From NCBI RefSeq assembly GCF_004322705.1, contig NZ_SIZZ01000002.1, positions 434,001 to 498,000 on the forward strand: DNA of 64,000 bases. Reading direction: 5' to 3'. Shown here piece after piece: positions 9,069-17,704 of the stretch. The notes under the pieces were generated by a model. It searched no databases and was not told the origin of the DNA. It saw only the letters and a list, made by a program, of their open reading frames with translations. Origin of the DNA: Dyella terrae (GTDB lineage: Bacteria > Pseudomonadota > Gammaproteobacteria > Xanthomonadales > Rhodanobacteraceae). Made by a program: the position numbers and the translations under genes. Position 1 is the first letter of the stretch. Each line of letters begins with the position of its first letter.

Positions 9069-9986
9069 TCAGAAGATCTCGGCGATGCAGCAACGCAGGC
9101 TTCCGCCCGCCTTCTCGATTTCGTCCAGTGGCACGGTACCGATGCGGAAGCCCGCGCATTCCAGCAGCGCACGCTGTGCATTCTCAAGCGAACGTCCGGC
9201 GGTGTCGCTCATCCACACGCGCTCGCTCGACAGGGCGATGGCATTGCCGGCATAGGCGCGTTTTTGCGCGGCATCGAGCTGCACGACATGGGGTGCATAG
9301 GCTTCCGCGATGGCGTCGGGCACATCGACGGATGCGAATCCGTCTTTCGCGATTATCGCGGCCCGGCCTGCCAGCACGGCCAGCACGACATTGGTGTGGT
9401 ACTCGCCTGGCGCCAGCCGGAAGCAGAACGTCATCCGCAAGCCAAATGCCTCATGCATGGCGCGCGCGCCGGCTTCATCGCAGCGCTCACTCAGTCCGCA
9501 GAAACCGACGCCGCGCGCACGGTCGATGACCATCGAGCCGGTCAGTTCGGCGACAAGATCGTCGCGCGAGGAAAGATCGATTTCTGTATAGCCAAGGACG
9601 TTGCGGAAGAAGCTGCGGATATCGCCACGTTCGGCTTCGGTGCGTCGAATCGCATGGCGCATGCGACCGACGACGAGCGTGCCCGGCGCTGTCGCGAACA
9701 CATTGTTCGGGAACAGTGCGTCCGGCGTGGCGGGGTGGCCCGGAAACGTGACCACAGGAAGATCGGTCCGCAAGGCCTGCGCCAACGCCGCATGCTGTGC
9801 AAGCGCACGCAGCGGATCCGTGCTGGACTGCATGGCCATGTAGGCATTGTCCTGGGCGCTTTCGGTGGCCAGCGAAAACTCAGCGGGTGAAACGAGAAAC
9901 GCCGCCTGTGCCGTGGCCAGCCCGAAGGGCGTCGTGTCCAGTTGTCGCCAGGCATCGAGAAACGTGGTCGCGTCAGTCACGAACAT
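9069..9986 (-). CDS. CtlX-like amidinotransferase-fold hydrolase (arginine deiminase related)
   Basis: 305 residues. Pentein-fold guanidine/ureido-modifying family. Motifs of the citrulline-utilisation hydrolase CtlX group are visible: PDALFPNNVFAT near the N-terminal third, GSMVIDRARGVGFCGLSER in the middle, EYHTNVVLAVL, and the C-terminal GGSLRCCIAEIF in which the first Cys (about residue 299) aligns with the family nucleophile. Substrate is likely a citrulline- or arginine-like compound; this is inferred from family only. It starts 11 nt after the MFS gene stop on the same strand, so export or uptake of the substrate or product by that transporter is plausible. Confidence 0.85.
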   Translation of the reverse strand: MFVTDATTFLDAWRQLDTTPFGLATAQAAFLVSPAEFSLATESAQDNAYMAMQSSTDPLRALAQHAALAQALRTDLPVVTFPGHPATPDALFPNNVFATAPGTLVVGRMRHAIRRTEAERGDIRSFFRNVLGYTEIDLSSRDDLVAELTGSMVIDRARGVGFCGLSERCDEAGARAMHEAFGLRMTFCFRLAPGEYHTNVVLAVLAGRAAIIAKDGFASVDVPDAIAEAYAPHVVQLDAAQKRAYAGNAIALSSERVWMSDTAGRSLENAQRALLECAGFRIGTVPLDEIEKAGGSLRCCIAEIF

Positions 9987-9997
9987 GAGGGTTGCCT

Positions 9998-11329
9998 CTA
10001 CAGAGTGTCTTCGGCCGGTTGGCTCAGTTCGTTCGGTTCGGCCTGAAGGCGTTGGCGTCGCCGCAACGTGGGGAACATCGCCATCCAGAGCACCACGACG
10101 ACCAGCGTGCCGAAGCCGCCAATCAGGGTTGCGTTGATCGCGCCCAGCCAGGCGGCAAGCAAGCCGGATTCGAACTCACCCAGCTGGTTGGATGTATTGA
10201 TGAAGATCGCATTGACCGCGCTGACGCGTCCGCGCATGTCGTCCGGCGTATCGAGCTGCACCAACGCGCCACGGATGACCATGCTGACCATGTCGAAAGC
10301 GCCCAATGCAAACAACGCGACCATCGAAAGCCACAGCGTGGACGACACGGCGAACACCAGCGTCGCCAGGCCAAAGCCGGCGACCGACGCAAACATGATC
10401 GGCCCGACCTTCCGCTCCAGGCTATGCCGCGTGAGCCAGACCGACATCAGGAGCGCGCCGACGGCCGGGGCTGCGCGCAACAAACCCAGCCCCCACGGGC
10501 CGGTATGCAGGATGTCCTTGGCGAAGATCGGCAACAAGGCCGTGGCGCCGCCCAGCAACACGGCGAACAGATCGAGCGAGATGACGCCCAGCACATCCGG
10601 GCGCGCGCGGATGAAATGCACGCCGGCAAACAGGGTTTTCAGCGTCGCCGGCTCGCGTCGCGGCGGCACATGGTCGTATCGCAGTCGCGTCATCAGAAGC
10701 ACGGAGGCGAGGTAAAGCACGCCCGAAACCACATAGACCGTCCCGGGGCCGGCGATGTAAAGCAGGCCGCCCAGGGCGGGGCCCATGATCATGGCCGCCT
10801 GTCCCGCCGATCCACTGGCTGCCATGGCGCGCGGCAGGATGCTCGCCGGCACGAGCGCCGGAAGCATCGATTGCATGGCTGGGAACTCGAAGGCCTTGGC
10901 GACGCCGATGGTGAAAACCAGGACGAGGATGCTCGCTTCATGGGCCGCATGCATGAGGCTGATGGTGGCCAGCACGACGATGGCGATCAGCTCAAGGACC
11001 TGCCCGAGCAAAACAATGCGACGACGTTCGAACTGATCGGCGACATGGCCCGCCGGAAGGGCGAGCAACACGGAAGGAATGAACTGCACCAGGCCGATCA
11101 GGCCCAGATCAAGCGCTCGTCCGGTGATCTCGTAGATCTGCCAGCCCACCGCGACGGAGAGCATCTGGAAGCCGAAGCTCGACGCAATGCGCGCAAACCA
11201 GAAATGCACGAAGGCCTGGTGCTTGAGCAGCGAGTCGGTGGCGGGTGCGGCAGGGGCAGGGGGCATCGGGATTCCGCATGAGGCCGGCTGGGGCCAAGGG
11301 ACCGAATTATCGGTGGTGGTACGCGACAC
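9998..11329 (-). CDS. MFS transporter (EntS-like exporter family)
   Basis: 443 residues with about 12 hydrophobic segments. Family-type loops are visible, for example GHVADQFERRRIV between segments 2 and 3, and DTPDDMRGRVSAVN in the second half, which is typical of EntS/MDR-type drug or siderophore efflux proteins. The GTG start at 11329 gives a proline-rich N-terminal tail; an ATG at 11266 is an equally good start. It is upstream of, and probably co-transcribed with, the CtlX-like hydrolase (11-nt gap). The substrate cannot be told from the sequence. Confidence 0.85.
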   Translation of the reverse strand: MSRTTTDNSVPWPQPASCGIPMPPAPAAPATDSLLKHQAFVHFWFARIASSFGFQMLSVAVGWQIYEITGRALDLGLIGLVQFIPSVLLALPAGHVADQFERRRIVLLGQVLELIAIVVLATISLMHAAHEASILVLVFTIGVAKAFEFPAMQSMLPALVPASILPRAMAASGSAGQAAMIMGPALGGLLYIAGPGTVYVVSGVLYLASVLLMTRLRYDHVPPRREPATLKTLFAGVHFIRARPDVLGVISLDLFAVLLGGATALLPIFAKDILHTGPWGLGLLRAAPAVGALLMSVWLTRHSLERKVGPIMFASVAGFGLATLVFAVSSTLWLSMVALFALGAFDMVSMVIRGALVQLDTPDDMRGRVSAVNAIFINTSNQLGEFESGLLAAWLGAINATLIGGFGTLVVVVLWMAMFPTLRRRQRLQAEPNELSQPAEDTL

Positions 11330-11420
11330 GCCTAGCTTGACGCCATCGTGTCATTGCCTTGATCCGGCCTTGCCGGCCGTGCCCCTAGGGTGACGCCAAA
11401 GACGTTGACGGGAGAAGATC

Positions 11421-11723
11421 ATGGGGCGATCGGCGGCACATGTGTACACGGAGCCATCGCAGATACAGCATCTGGAGGCGCTGGTGAGCGAATTACCGAC
11501 CAACGGGCACGTGAATCTGGAACTGAAGGACGGAAGCTCTTGCGAAGGCGTCGTATCGGAGCGTCCGAATGTGCAGGTGTTTCGCGACCCGGATGAAAAC
11601 GAAGGGATCAATGGCGTCGTGCGCCTGGAGCGTCCGGCCATGCCGGCATGGGAGCGGTTTGTCTGGCTCGACGAGATTGCTCGAGTGATCCACCTGGATT
11701 CCACCATGGGCAGTGAGAACTGA
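11421..11723 (+). CDS. DUF3247 Sm-like protein
   Basis: 100 residues; ATG preceded by GGGAGAAG. The pattern (HVNLELKDGSSCEGVVSERPNVQVFRD, then GVVRLE and a C-terminal DEIARVIHLD) is that of the DUF3247 family, essentially restricted to Xanthomonadales. A member from Xanthomonas campestris (XC5848) was reported to have a variant Sm-like fold. An RNA-binding or oligomeric role is therefore possible but unproven. It is a useful lineage marker. It stands alone, 60 nt before the LytTR gene on the same strand. Confidence 0.8.
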   Translation: MGRSAAHVYTEPSQIQHLEALVSELPTNGHVNLELKDGSSCEGVVSERPNVQVFRDPDENEGINGVVRLERPAMPAWERFVWLDEIARVIHLDSTMGSEN

Positions 11724-11783
11724 CAGCGAGCGCTGGTCCAGCGAACGCATCCTTCGCGGCAAGTGTGCACGTACACTTCGCGC

Positions 11784-12662
11784 ATGACCGAGTCCACTGG
11801 CCTGACCTACGAATCCTTCAAGCACTGGCGCCGCACGTTCGAGGCGGGCTTTTGGCTGACGCTGTACACCCTCAACGCGCTGTTCAACAGCATCGTTTCC
11901 CAGATCGACCACCCGGGTACGCCGGCATGGCAGCCGTGGCTGTGGGAGTGGAGCAGCGCCCTGATGCTGTTGGCGCTGGTGCCGGCCGTCGTGGCATTCG
12001 TGCGCCGCTGGCCGTTTCACTTCGACAGCTGGCGCGTTGCCTTGCCGGTGCATCTGCTGGCCAGCATCCCCTACAGCCTTATCCACGTTGGCGGCATGGT
12101 GCTGATCCGCACCGCCGTGCACGGCGCCATGGGTGAGCATTACGACTTCGGTCCGTGGTGGTCCACCTGGGCCGGCTATGAGTACCTGAAGGATGTTCGG
12201 GGGTACTTCGGCGTGGTTGCACTGCTGTCGCTTTATCACCTGTGGGTTGCGCGTCTCCAGGGTGAGGCGCGCCTGCTGGCCGAGCCCGAGGTGGGGCCGC
12301 CGGTGGAGCCCGTGGAACGCCCGGAGCGGTTTCTCGTGCGCAAGCTGGGCAAGGAGTTCCTGGTCAATGCGCGTGACATTGAGTTCCTCCAGGCGGCCGG
12401 AAACTACGTCAACCTGCATGTGCGCGGGCGTGAATATCCGTTGCGGGTCACCATGGCTGGCATTGAAGACCGGCTCGATCCGGCCCGCTTTATCCGGGTC
12501 CACCGCAGTTACGCGATCAACCTCGACTTTCTCGCCGAGATCGAGCCCCTGGACACCGGCGATGCGCGCCTGCGCATGAAGGACGGGTCAGAAGTGCCGT
12601 GTAGCCGACGCTATCGCGCGCAGTTGAAGGACCGCTTCGGGGAAGCCGCCTCCGTGGCGTGA
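11784..12662 (+). CDS. Membrane-anchored LytTR-domain transcriptional regulator
   Basis: 292 residues from ATG 11784; an in-frame GTG at 11763 would add seven residues. Residues 20-155 hold four hydrophobic segments (around 21-40, 57-75, 87-110 and 140-155). After a proline/glutamate linker, residues 183-285 form a LytTR DNA-binding domain: RKLGKEFLVNARDIEFLQAAGNYVNLHV and FIRVHRSYAINLDFL are typical. There is no receiver domain, so signal sensing must be through the membrane part or a partner. Such one-component TM-LytTR regulators often control the neighbouring operon. The following genes are two lipoproteins on the same strand. Confidence 0.88.
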   Translation: MTESTGLTYESFKHWRRTFEAGFWLTLYTLNALFNSIVSQIDHPGTPAWQPWLWEWSSALMLLALVPAVVAFVRRWPFHFDSWRVALPVHLLASIPYSLIHVGGMVLIRTAVHGAMGEHYDFGPWWSTWAGYEYLKDVRGYFGVVALLSLYHLWVARLQGEARLLAEPEVGPPVEPVERPERFLVRKLGKEFLVNARDIEFLQAAGNYVNLHVRGREYPLRVTMAGIEDRLDPARFIRVHRSYAINLDFLAEIEPLDTGDARLRMKDGSEVPCSRRYRAQLKDRFGEAASVA

Positions 12663-12741
12663 CGCAGGCGATCTGCCCGGTTGCGCCATGTCGCTCGACG
12701 CTACAAGCTAGGCGCCTCATTGCCTGATGTGGACACCACCG

Positions 12742-13479
12742 ATGACCTTGCCGCGCCTTTCCGTAAGCATGGCCCTTGCGGGCGCCTTGTTCGCACTCGC
12801 CGCGTGTTCCCCGTCCGGCGACCAGCAAGCCGCCGCTCCGACGCAGGCACCTGCTCCGTCCCAGGCTGACGAGGCTGCCAAGAAGCTCGATACGTATCGC
12901 CAGCTCGTGCGCATCAACAACGACGAGATGGCGACGACGATGGGCAAGGAAATCGTCAGCCGCTATCCGGACAGCGAGGCAGCCAAAGAGGTGCAGCAGA
13001 CGCTGCCGGACATCGAGAAGCGCTGGAAGGAAAACAGCGAGAAGAATCGCTTGCAGGCTCTGTGGCTCTATCAAGTGTCGCCGATGCAGGGCGGCACCCA
13101 GTCGACCGCCACGATTTACAGCAGCCAGCCCTCCGGCAATGACCGCGTGCGCCTGGTGCTGCGCCGGCACACCGAGTGGGGCCAGCACGTCTTCCTCTAC
13201 AGCGATGCGGGCGGCTTTGTTTGCAAGGCCAACTGCACCTTGCCGGTCACGCTGGACGGCAAGTCCACGGGCATCAAGGCTTTCGCGCCGCCGACCGGCG
13301 AACCGGCCCTGATGATCCGCGACGACAAGGCGTTCATCGCCGCCTTGCAGAAGGCGAAGAAAATCACCATCGACGTGACGATGCAGAAGGGCGAAAAGAA
13401 GGTGCAGCTGGTGTACGAGGTTGGTGGATTCGATGCGGACAAGTGGCAGCCGCTGCCCAAGAAGGGCGCCAAGAAGTAA
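12742..13479 (+). CDS. Lipoprotein of unknown function
   Basis: 245 residues. The N-terminus has a lipoprotein signal with lipobox LAAC (in ALFALAACSPSG), then an A/P/Q-rich linker. The body has a helical stretch (KKLDTYRQLVRINNDEMATTMGKE; residues listed only in part) and a C-terminal beta-rich domain with two cysteines in VCKANC that may form a disulfide. It ends in a lysine-rich tail. No family recognised. ATG 12742 is chosen because it gives the normal short basic n-region; an ATG 15 nt upstream is also possible. Followed 73 nt later by a second lipoprotein. Confidence 0.75.
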   Translation: MTLPRLSVSMALAGALFALAACSPSGDQQAAAPTQAPAPSQADEAAKKLDTYRQLVRINNDEMATTMGKEIVSRYPDSEAAKEVQQTLPDIEKRWKENSEKNRLQALWLYQVSPMQGGTQSTATIYSSQPSGNDRVRLVLRRHTEWGQHVFLYSDAGGFVCKANCTLPVTLDGKSTGIKAFAPPTGEPALMIRDDKAFIAALQKAKKITIDVTMQKGEKKVQLVYEVGGFDADKWQPLPKKGAKK

Positions 13480-13552
13480 GTGTCAGTGAGAGGTGAGTGT
13501 CTTTCCCGTCCGTGGAAGGCACTCACGAATGAACATTTCGGTGGAGAGGCGC

Positions 13553-14002
13553 GTGATCAAGAAAACCCTCGTGGTGGCATCGACATTGCTGGCCCTGGCA
13601 GCGTGTGCCAGTGGTCCCGGCGAAAAGTCGGTCCAGCGCAAGCAGTCCTTTGAAACGGCCGCCGGCCAACCCGTGCGCAGTTTTCATGTCTACACGCCGC
13701 TGTATTCGTGGGAAGCACTCAACGACACCCAGCTGGTGGTCTATCCGAAGCCCCGTGAAGCATTTCTGCTCGACCTGGCCGGCCCGTGTTCCGACCTGAC
13801 CTACGCCACCGGCATGACACTCACGTCGAACATGAGCACGGTCTACGTCAACTTCGACAAGGTCATTCCGATCGGTGGCGGCGTGTCCATGAACATGCCG
13901 TGCGTCATCAAGCAGATTCGCCCCGTGGACGTATCAAAGCTCAAGGCCATCGAGCATGAGCAGCGCAAGGTCGACGTGCAGGAGCGCAAAGCCGAAGGCT
14001 GA
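13553..14002 (+). CDS. Small lipoprotein, DUF6491-like
   Basis: 149 residues from a GTG at 13553, chosen because GGAGAG sits 6-7 nt upstream and the protein then begins with a compact signal (VIKKTLVVASTLLALAAC). Lipobox LAAC. The body has RSFHVYTPLYSWEALND, a cysteine in GPCSDLTYATG, a second in MPCVIKQIRPVD, and a charged C-terminal helix. This layout (two conserved Cys around 'C-DL' and 'C-I-xIRPVD') resembles DUF6491 proteins of Xanthomonadales. Function unknown, outer membrane or periplasmic location expected. It ends 11 nt before the convergent ferritin-like gene. Confidence 0.7.
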   Translation: MIKKTLVVASTLLALAACASGPGEKSVQRKQSFETAAGQPVRSFHVYTPLYSWEALNDTQLVVYPKPREAFLLDLAGPCSDLTYATGMTLTSNMSTVYVNFDKVIPIGGGVSMNMPCVIKQIRPVDVSKLKAIEHEQRKVDVQERKAEG

Positions 14003-14013
14003 GCAACCCGCCG

Positions 14014-14838
14014 CTACGCGTTGAGGAAGAGACGCTCGGCCGCCTTGGCCAGCGGCTTTTCCAGCCAGTCCTGGAGTTTGGCGGGAAGATCCAGCGGCTT
14101 GAGCAACATCTTCACCGTCATCTCGGCCGGAATATTCCGGCGCAGCAGCGCCTGTGCCTTGCCCGTCACGCGCTTGAATTCCGCGTCGTTTCCCACGTGC
14201 TGCGGATAGCACTGGTTGAAAACGTGGCGAAGGGCGATGTCAGAGTCTTCGCTGCGAATTTCATTGACCCGCTTGAGGATGGCGCGGAACACGCGATAGC
14301 GCCCCAGGCCCTCCCGTTCGCGATACTGGCGGAACGCCTGGTAAAAGTGCTTGTAATGACGCACTTCGTCGCTCTTGATGTGGCTGGTGAGCTGCTTGAG
14401 CACCGGCTCGTCGGTGATGTCATTGAGGGCCCGGTACAGGCTTGCCGTGCCGGTCTCCACGACGCAGCGCGCCGCCAGTTCCAGCCCCCGGCTGTCTTCG
14501 AGCTGCTCGGACGTGCAGACGGCACCGTATTCGTCCCAGAAAGATTTGAACCCGCGTTCCCAGTCGAACTCCGGCCACACTTTCTTCACATAGGCGGCAA
14601 GGGCGCGACCATGCTGGAGTTCTTCGTGCTCCCAGTGCTGGCTGAGCCAGGTCTGCAGCGTCTGGTCGCCGGCAAAGTGTTCGACCAGGTTGTGGGTGTA
14701 GAGGTCCGAGCCGCTCTCGACGAAGGACGAGCTGCACAGCAGGAAAAAGAGCTCTTCGTTGTGCCGGATCTGTTCGAGCTGGATTTGCTCCAGGTCGAGG
14801 CTTTCCAGCGTCCATGGCAACGAGTCGTTATAGCTCAC
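14014..14838 (-). CDS. Ferritin-like di-iron carboxylate protein
   Basis: 274 residues from a GTG preceded by AGGA. A four-helix di-iron site is readable: E41 (FVESGS), the first ExxH at E73-H76 (ELQH), E128 (VVETGT) and the second ExxH at E158-H161 (EVRH). This ligand set is characteristic of ferritin-like oxygenases/oxidases and acyl-ACP-desaturase-like proteins. Between them are W/Y-rich helices (WDEYGAVC). The last 60 residues are outside the bundle. Substrate unknown. It is convergent with the upstream lipoprotein gene and is transcribed alone. Confidence 0.75.
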   Translation of the reverse strand: MSYNDSLPWTLESLDLEQIQLEQIRHNEELFFLLCSSSFVESGSDLYTHNLVEHFAGDQTLQTWLSQHWEHEELQHGRALAAYVKKVWPEFDWERGFKSFWDEYGAVCTSEQLEDSRGLELAARCVVETGTASLYRALNDITDEPVLKQLTSHIKSDEVRHYKHFYQAFRQYREREGLGRYRVFRAILKRVNEIRSEDSDIALRHVFNQCYPQHVGNDAEFKRVTGKAQALLRRNIPAEMTVKMLLKPLDLPAKLQDWLEKPLAKAAERLFLNA

Positions 14839-15031
14839 GCGGTGATTCCTGTGCGGGCCGCGACCTGCGCTACTGACGGGCGCAGTCGGGCATGACCAAA
14901 TTGTGACAAGAGCATACGACGAGTTTGCGTGAACGGATTAATGACCGCCTACCCGCATGCTCACGAAATGACGACACCTGCTTTCGCCCGTGACCCCGGA
15001 CGGGCCCGAAAGTGTTTACGAAAGGCCGGCG

Positions 15032-15448
15032 TCAGCGAACGACGGTGACGGGAACGCCGGCCCGATCGAGCACGTCGTCGGAGACCGACCCCAGGAGCCA
15101 GCGGGCCAGGGCGCCGCGCTCGGTATGCCCGATGACGACATGGTCGATGTCGTGCTCGCGAACCTGTTCGAGCAGGACGTCCCCGGGGCTGCCGCAGGTG
15201 ACTTCGACTTCCACGAGCTGCTGCGCATCGGGGGCGAGGGTGACGAGTTCGGCGAGCAGCTCGCGGGCGCGCTGCGTCCCCTTGTCCGCCATGACAATTG
15301 CGCAGGTATCGACCACCCCTTCGGCAACCTTCACCGCCGTGACGACGCGGACGCGACCGCCGCTGGCGCGGGCCAGGTCCAGTGCAAACCGGAATGCACG
15401 CTGAGACGACGGCGAGCCGTCGTAACCAACCAGGACATGATGACGCAT
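15032..15448 (-). CDS. Universal stress protein UspA family
   Basis: 138 residues, single Usp domain. Begins HHVLVGYDGSPSSQRA, and has the ATP-binding type signature G-2x-G-9x-G-S/T visible in GHTERGALARWLLGS, followed by VSDDVLDRAGVPVTVVR. Members with this motif bind ATP. It lies 25 nt downstream of the glycine-zipper gene on the same strand, so the two are probably co-expressed, perhaps under stress conditions. Confidence 0.92.
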   Translation of the reverse strand: MRHHVLVGYDGSPSSQRAFRFALDLARASGGRVRVVTAVKVAEGVVDTCAIVMADKGTQRARELLAELVTLAPDAQQLVEVEVTCGSPGDVLLEQVREHDIDHVVIGHTERGALARWLLGSVSDDVLDRAGVPVTVVR

Positions 15449-15473
15449 GGAGTGGATGTCGCCTCGGCAGGTA

Positions 15474-15851
15474 TCAATCGGTCACTTCGTGGCAGCGGCG
15501 TTCGACGTGGGTGTTTTTCGCCTGCTGGTTTTCCTGGATCTTCTTGCCAGCGTAACCGCCACCGACGGCGCCCGCTACGGTGGCGACGGTCTTGCCCTTG
15601 CCGCCGCCGACCTGATTGCCGAGCAGGCCACCGGCCACCGCACCCACGGCCATGCCGGTGATCTGATGCGAGTCCTTGGGCTGGTCCTGCACGGTGACGT
15701 CCTGGCACACGGTGCGTGTCTTCTTGGTGGTGGTGCTTTTCTTCTGCGTGCTCGTGGTGGTCTTCGTGCTGCCGGACGTACTGTCCTGCGCAAACGCGAA
15801 TGACGGCACCAGCAATGAGAGGCACATCGCCAGGACAAGAGGAAGTTTCAT
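15474..15851 (-). CDS. Glycine-zipper 2TM (17 kDa antigen-like) envelope protein
   Basis: 125 residues from ATG 15851. Signal peptide MKLPLVLAMCLSLLVPSFAFA, then a Ser/Thr/Lys low-complexity linker (about residues 22-45). The glycine-zipper domain follows: GMAVGAVAGGLLGNQVGGG and a second repeat ending GGGYAGKK. Two cysteines (VCQDV and RRCHEV) flank the zipper. Proteins of this type sit in the outer membrane or periplasm and influence envelope integrity. In-frame starts farther upstream are rejected because they bury the signal peptide. Confidence 0.85.
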   Translation of the reverse strand: MKLPLVLAMCLSLLVPSFAFAQDSTSGSTKTTTSTQKKSTTTKKTRTVCQDVTVQDQPKDSHQITGMAVGAVAGGLLGNQVGGGKGKTVATVAGAVGGGYAGKKIQENQQAKNTHVERRCHEVTD

Positions 15852-16046
15852 GGCACATCGTCCCTGTATCCGAGTGTTGGCCACAGTCTGCGCGAGCACT
15901 TGTTAGGGACAGATCAACGCCGCGCGTCGACGCAATGCTCACAACCAATGCCAAAGGCTTAACGGCCTCGGCGGGGATGTGCCAACCGTTCAGGAGCACG
16001 CATCAATGATCTTCGCCGCAATCCAACCGCATGAAAGGAGACGACG

Positions 16047-16505
16047 ATGATCAAGCGTTCGATGAGCATGGCGGCTTTGATGTTCGGTCTGGCTGCAGCC
16101 ATGACGAGCGCGCCGGTAACGCGTGCGCAGGCGGCAGACGCCAGTGTCGATTGCGACCTGCGTTTCAGCCTCTCCGGCTGGTCCGCCATCTACAAGCACG
16201 CCGAAGGTAGCGGCACGATCACCTGCAACAATGGTGAAACGGCCAAGGTGAAGATCAGTATTGTCGGCGGTGGCCTGACGGCCGGTAAGTTCCGCATCGA
16301 CAACGGCAAGGGTGAGATCTCGCATGTACGCGGCATCGCCGATGTCTATGGCGACTACGCGCAGGCCGGGGCGGAAGCGGGTGTGGTCAAGAGCGGCCAG
16401 GCCCAGGTGCTGACCAAGGGCACCACGTCGCTGGCGCTGGCCGGTACCGGCGAAGGCGTGAATCTCGGCGTGTCGGTGGGCAAGTTCACCATTACCAAGA
16501 TGTAA
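16047..16505 (+). CDS. Secreted small protein of unknown function
   Basis: 152 residues; AAAGGAG precedes the ATG. Signal peptide of about 30 residues ending near AQAADA. The mature part is glycine/alanine-rich with predicted beta structure: a pair of cysteines (DCDLRF and ITCNNG), then GGGLTAGKFRIDNGKGEI and a repetitive C-terminal part ending GVSVGKFTITKM. No name can be given. A terminator follows immediately, so it is monocistronic. Confidence 0.7.
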   Translation: MIKRSMSMAALMFGLAAAMTSAPVTRAQAADASVDCDLRFSLSGWSAIYKHAEGSGTITCNNGETAKVKISIVGGGLTAGKFRIDNGKGEISHVRGIADVYGDYAQAGAEAGVVKSGQAQVLTKGTTSLALAGTGEGVNLGVSVGKFTITKM

Positions 16506-16526
16506 GGCGCGCTGCAGCAAGTTTTC

Positions 16527-16556
16527 GAAGGGCGTCCCGTGGGGCGCCCTTCTTTT
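16527..16556 (+). terminator. Intrinsic terminator
   Basis: Stem GAAGGGCG/CGCCCTTC (16527-16534 with 16545-16552) with a 10-nt loop followed by TTTT. Terminates the secreted-protein gene ending at 16505. Confidence 0.85.
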
Positions 16557-16608
16557 GTCAGGACGCGTACACTCTTGAACCTCTTCCCCTGCGTTCCGGA
16601 GTGCCGTC

Positions 16609-17157
16609 ATGCGTCGCAATGCGTTGCTCGTCCTGTTGATCATGCTGGTGGGCTGGGTGTTCGCACCCGTCATGGCCCAGTCGTCGGCGTCGAACCTGCC
16701 CCAGGTGGGCCAGGCCGCTCCCAACTTCAAGCTGGAAGACCAGAACGGCAAGTGGCACACGCCGGCCGATCATCATGGCCGCTGGCTGGTGCTGTACTTC
16801 TATCCCAAGGATTTCACGCCCGGCTGCACGACCGAGGTCTGCACCTTCCGCGATGACGTGGCCAAGCTGCGCCAGGCGGGCGCCGATGTGGTGGGCGTGA
16901 GCCTCGATGACGTGAAGTCCCATGCGGAATTCGCCGCCAAGTACAAGGTGCCGTTCCCGCTGCTGTCCGATGCCGACAGTTCCACGGCGCAGGCCTATGG
17001 CGTGCTGACCTCGCGCGCCGGCATGCATTACGCCAAGCGCACCACCTTCCTGATCGACCCCAACGGCAAGATCGCCAAGGTGTACCAGGACGTCGACCCC
17101 GAGAAGAACTCGGCCCAGGTACTGGCGGACCTCGCCACGCTGAAGGCCGCTTCCTGA
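16609..17157 (+). CDS. Periplasmic peroxiredoxin, Bcp/PrxQ type
   Basis: 182 residues. A signal peptide (about 1-23, ending VMAQ) distinguishes it from cytoplasmic Bcp. The thioredoxin-fold peroxiredoxin core shows PKDFTPGCTTEVCTFRD: the peroxidatic Cys and, five residues later, the resolving Cys, as in atypical 2-Cys PrxQ. It should reduce hydroperoxides in the periplasm with thiol donors. The stop TGA overlaps the ATG of the next membrane protein gene by one base, so they are translationally coupled. Confidence 0.9.
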   Translation: MRRNALLVLLIMLVGWVFAPVMAQSSASNLPQVGQAAPNFKLEDQNGKWHTPADHHGRWLVLYFYPKDFTPGCTTEVCTFRDDVAKLRQAGADVVGVSLDDVKSHAEFAAKYKVPFPLLSDADSSTAQAYGVLTSRAGMHYAKRTTFLIDPNGKIAKVYQDVDPEKNSAQVLADLATLKAAS

Positions 17158-17636
17158 TGGGAGCGAGCGTGGCCCAGGACGCGCCCTTGCGGGCGCGTCT
17201 GTTCTCGCTGTGGGGCGTCGCCTTGTGGCTGGTGCTGCTGCAGGCCGCATCGGGTGCGTTCCAGTACGCCAGGCATGGGATGTACCTGGAAGTGATCGTC
17301 CCGGCGGCGGTCGTGGTGGTAAGCGCAGGCTGCATCCTTCGACAGGAGTGGGCGCGTCGCGTGATGACAGTCCTGGCGCCGCTGCTGGCGCTGTGGACGG
17401 CGGTGATGCTGGTGCGGATGTGGATGCTGCGCGGCAAGTTCGACGAAGCCATGGCCAATGCCAGGGCGATCGCGGACGGCGCCATGCAGACCATCGCCGT
17501 CGAGCAGATTACGCAGGAACAGTCGGCCTTTTACATCGGCATGGCAATCAAGTTCATCACGATTCCGGTGCTGGCCTGGCTGGCCTGGAAACTGATGCGG
17601 CCGGACGTAAAGGCGCAATTCGGGCGCCGCAAGTAA
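17157..17636 (+). CDS. Small inner membrane protein coupled to peroxiredoxin
   Basis: 159 residues. The start ATG overlaps the peroxiredoxin stop (TGATG). Hydrophobic segments are at about 16-38, 40-60, 65-88 and 120-140 (for example LWGVALWLVLLQAASGA and FITIPVLAWLAWKLM). It has no cysteine pair or haem motif that would make it an electron donor. No family recognised. Coupling to a periplasmic peroxiredoxin suggests a role in the same envelope process, but this is only context. Confidence 0.75.
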   Translation: MGASVAQDAPLRARLFSLWGVALWLVLLQAASGAFQYARHGMYLEVIVPAAVVVVSAGCILRQEWARRVMTVLAPLLALWTAVMLVRMWMLRGKFDEAMANARAIADGAMQTIAVEQITQEQSAFYIGMAIKFITIPVLAWLAWKLMRPDVKAQFGRRK

Positions 17637-17704
17637 TCGCGGCCGTTCAGGCAGGGTTGGCGGGTCGGGCGCTATTCGCCTTGAGCCCCTTCACGGAGTG
17701 ATCC

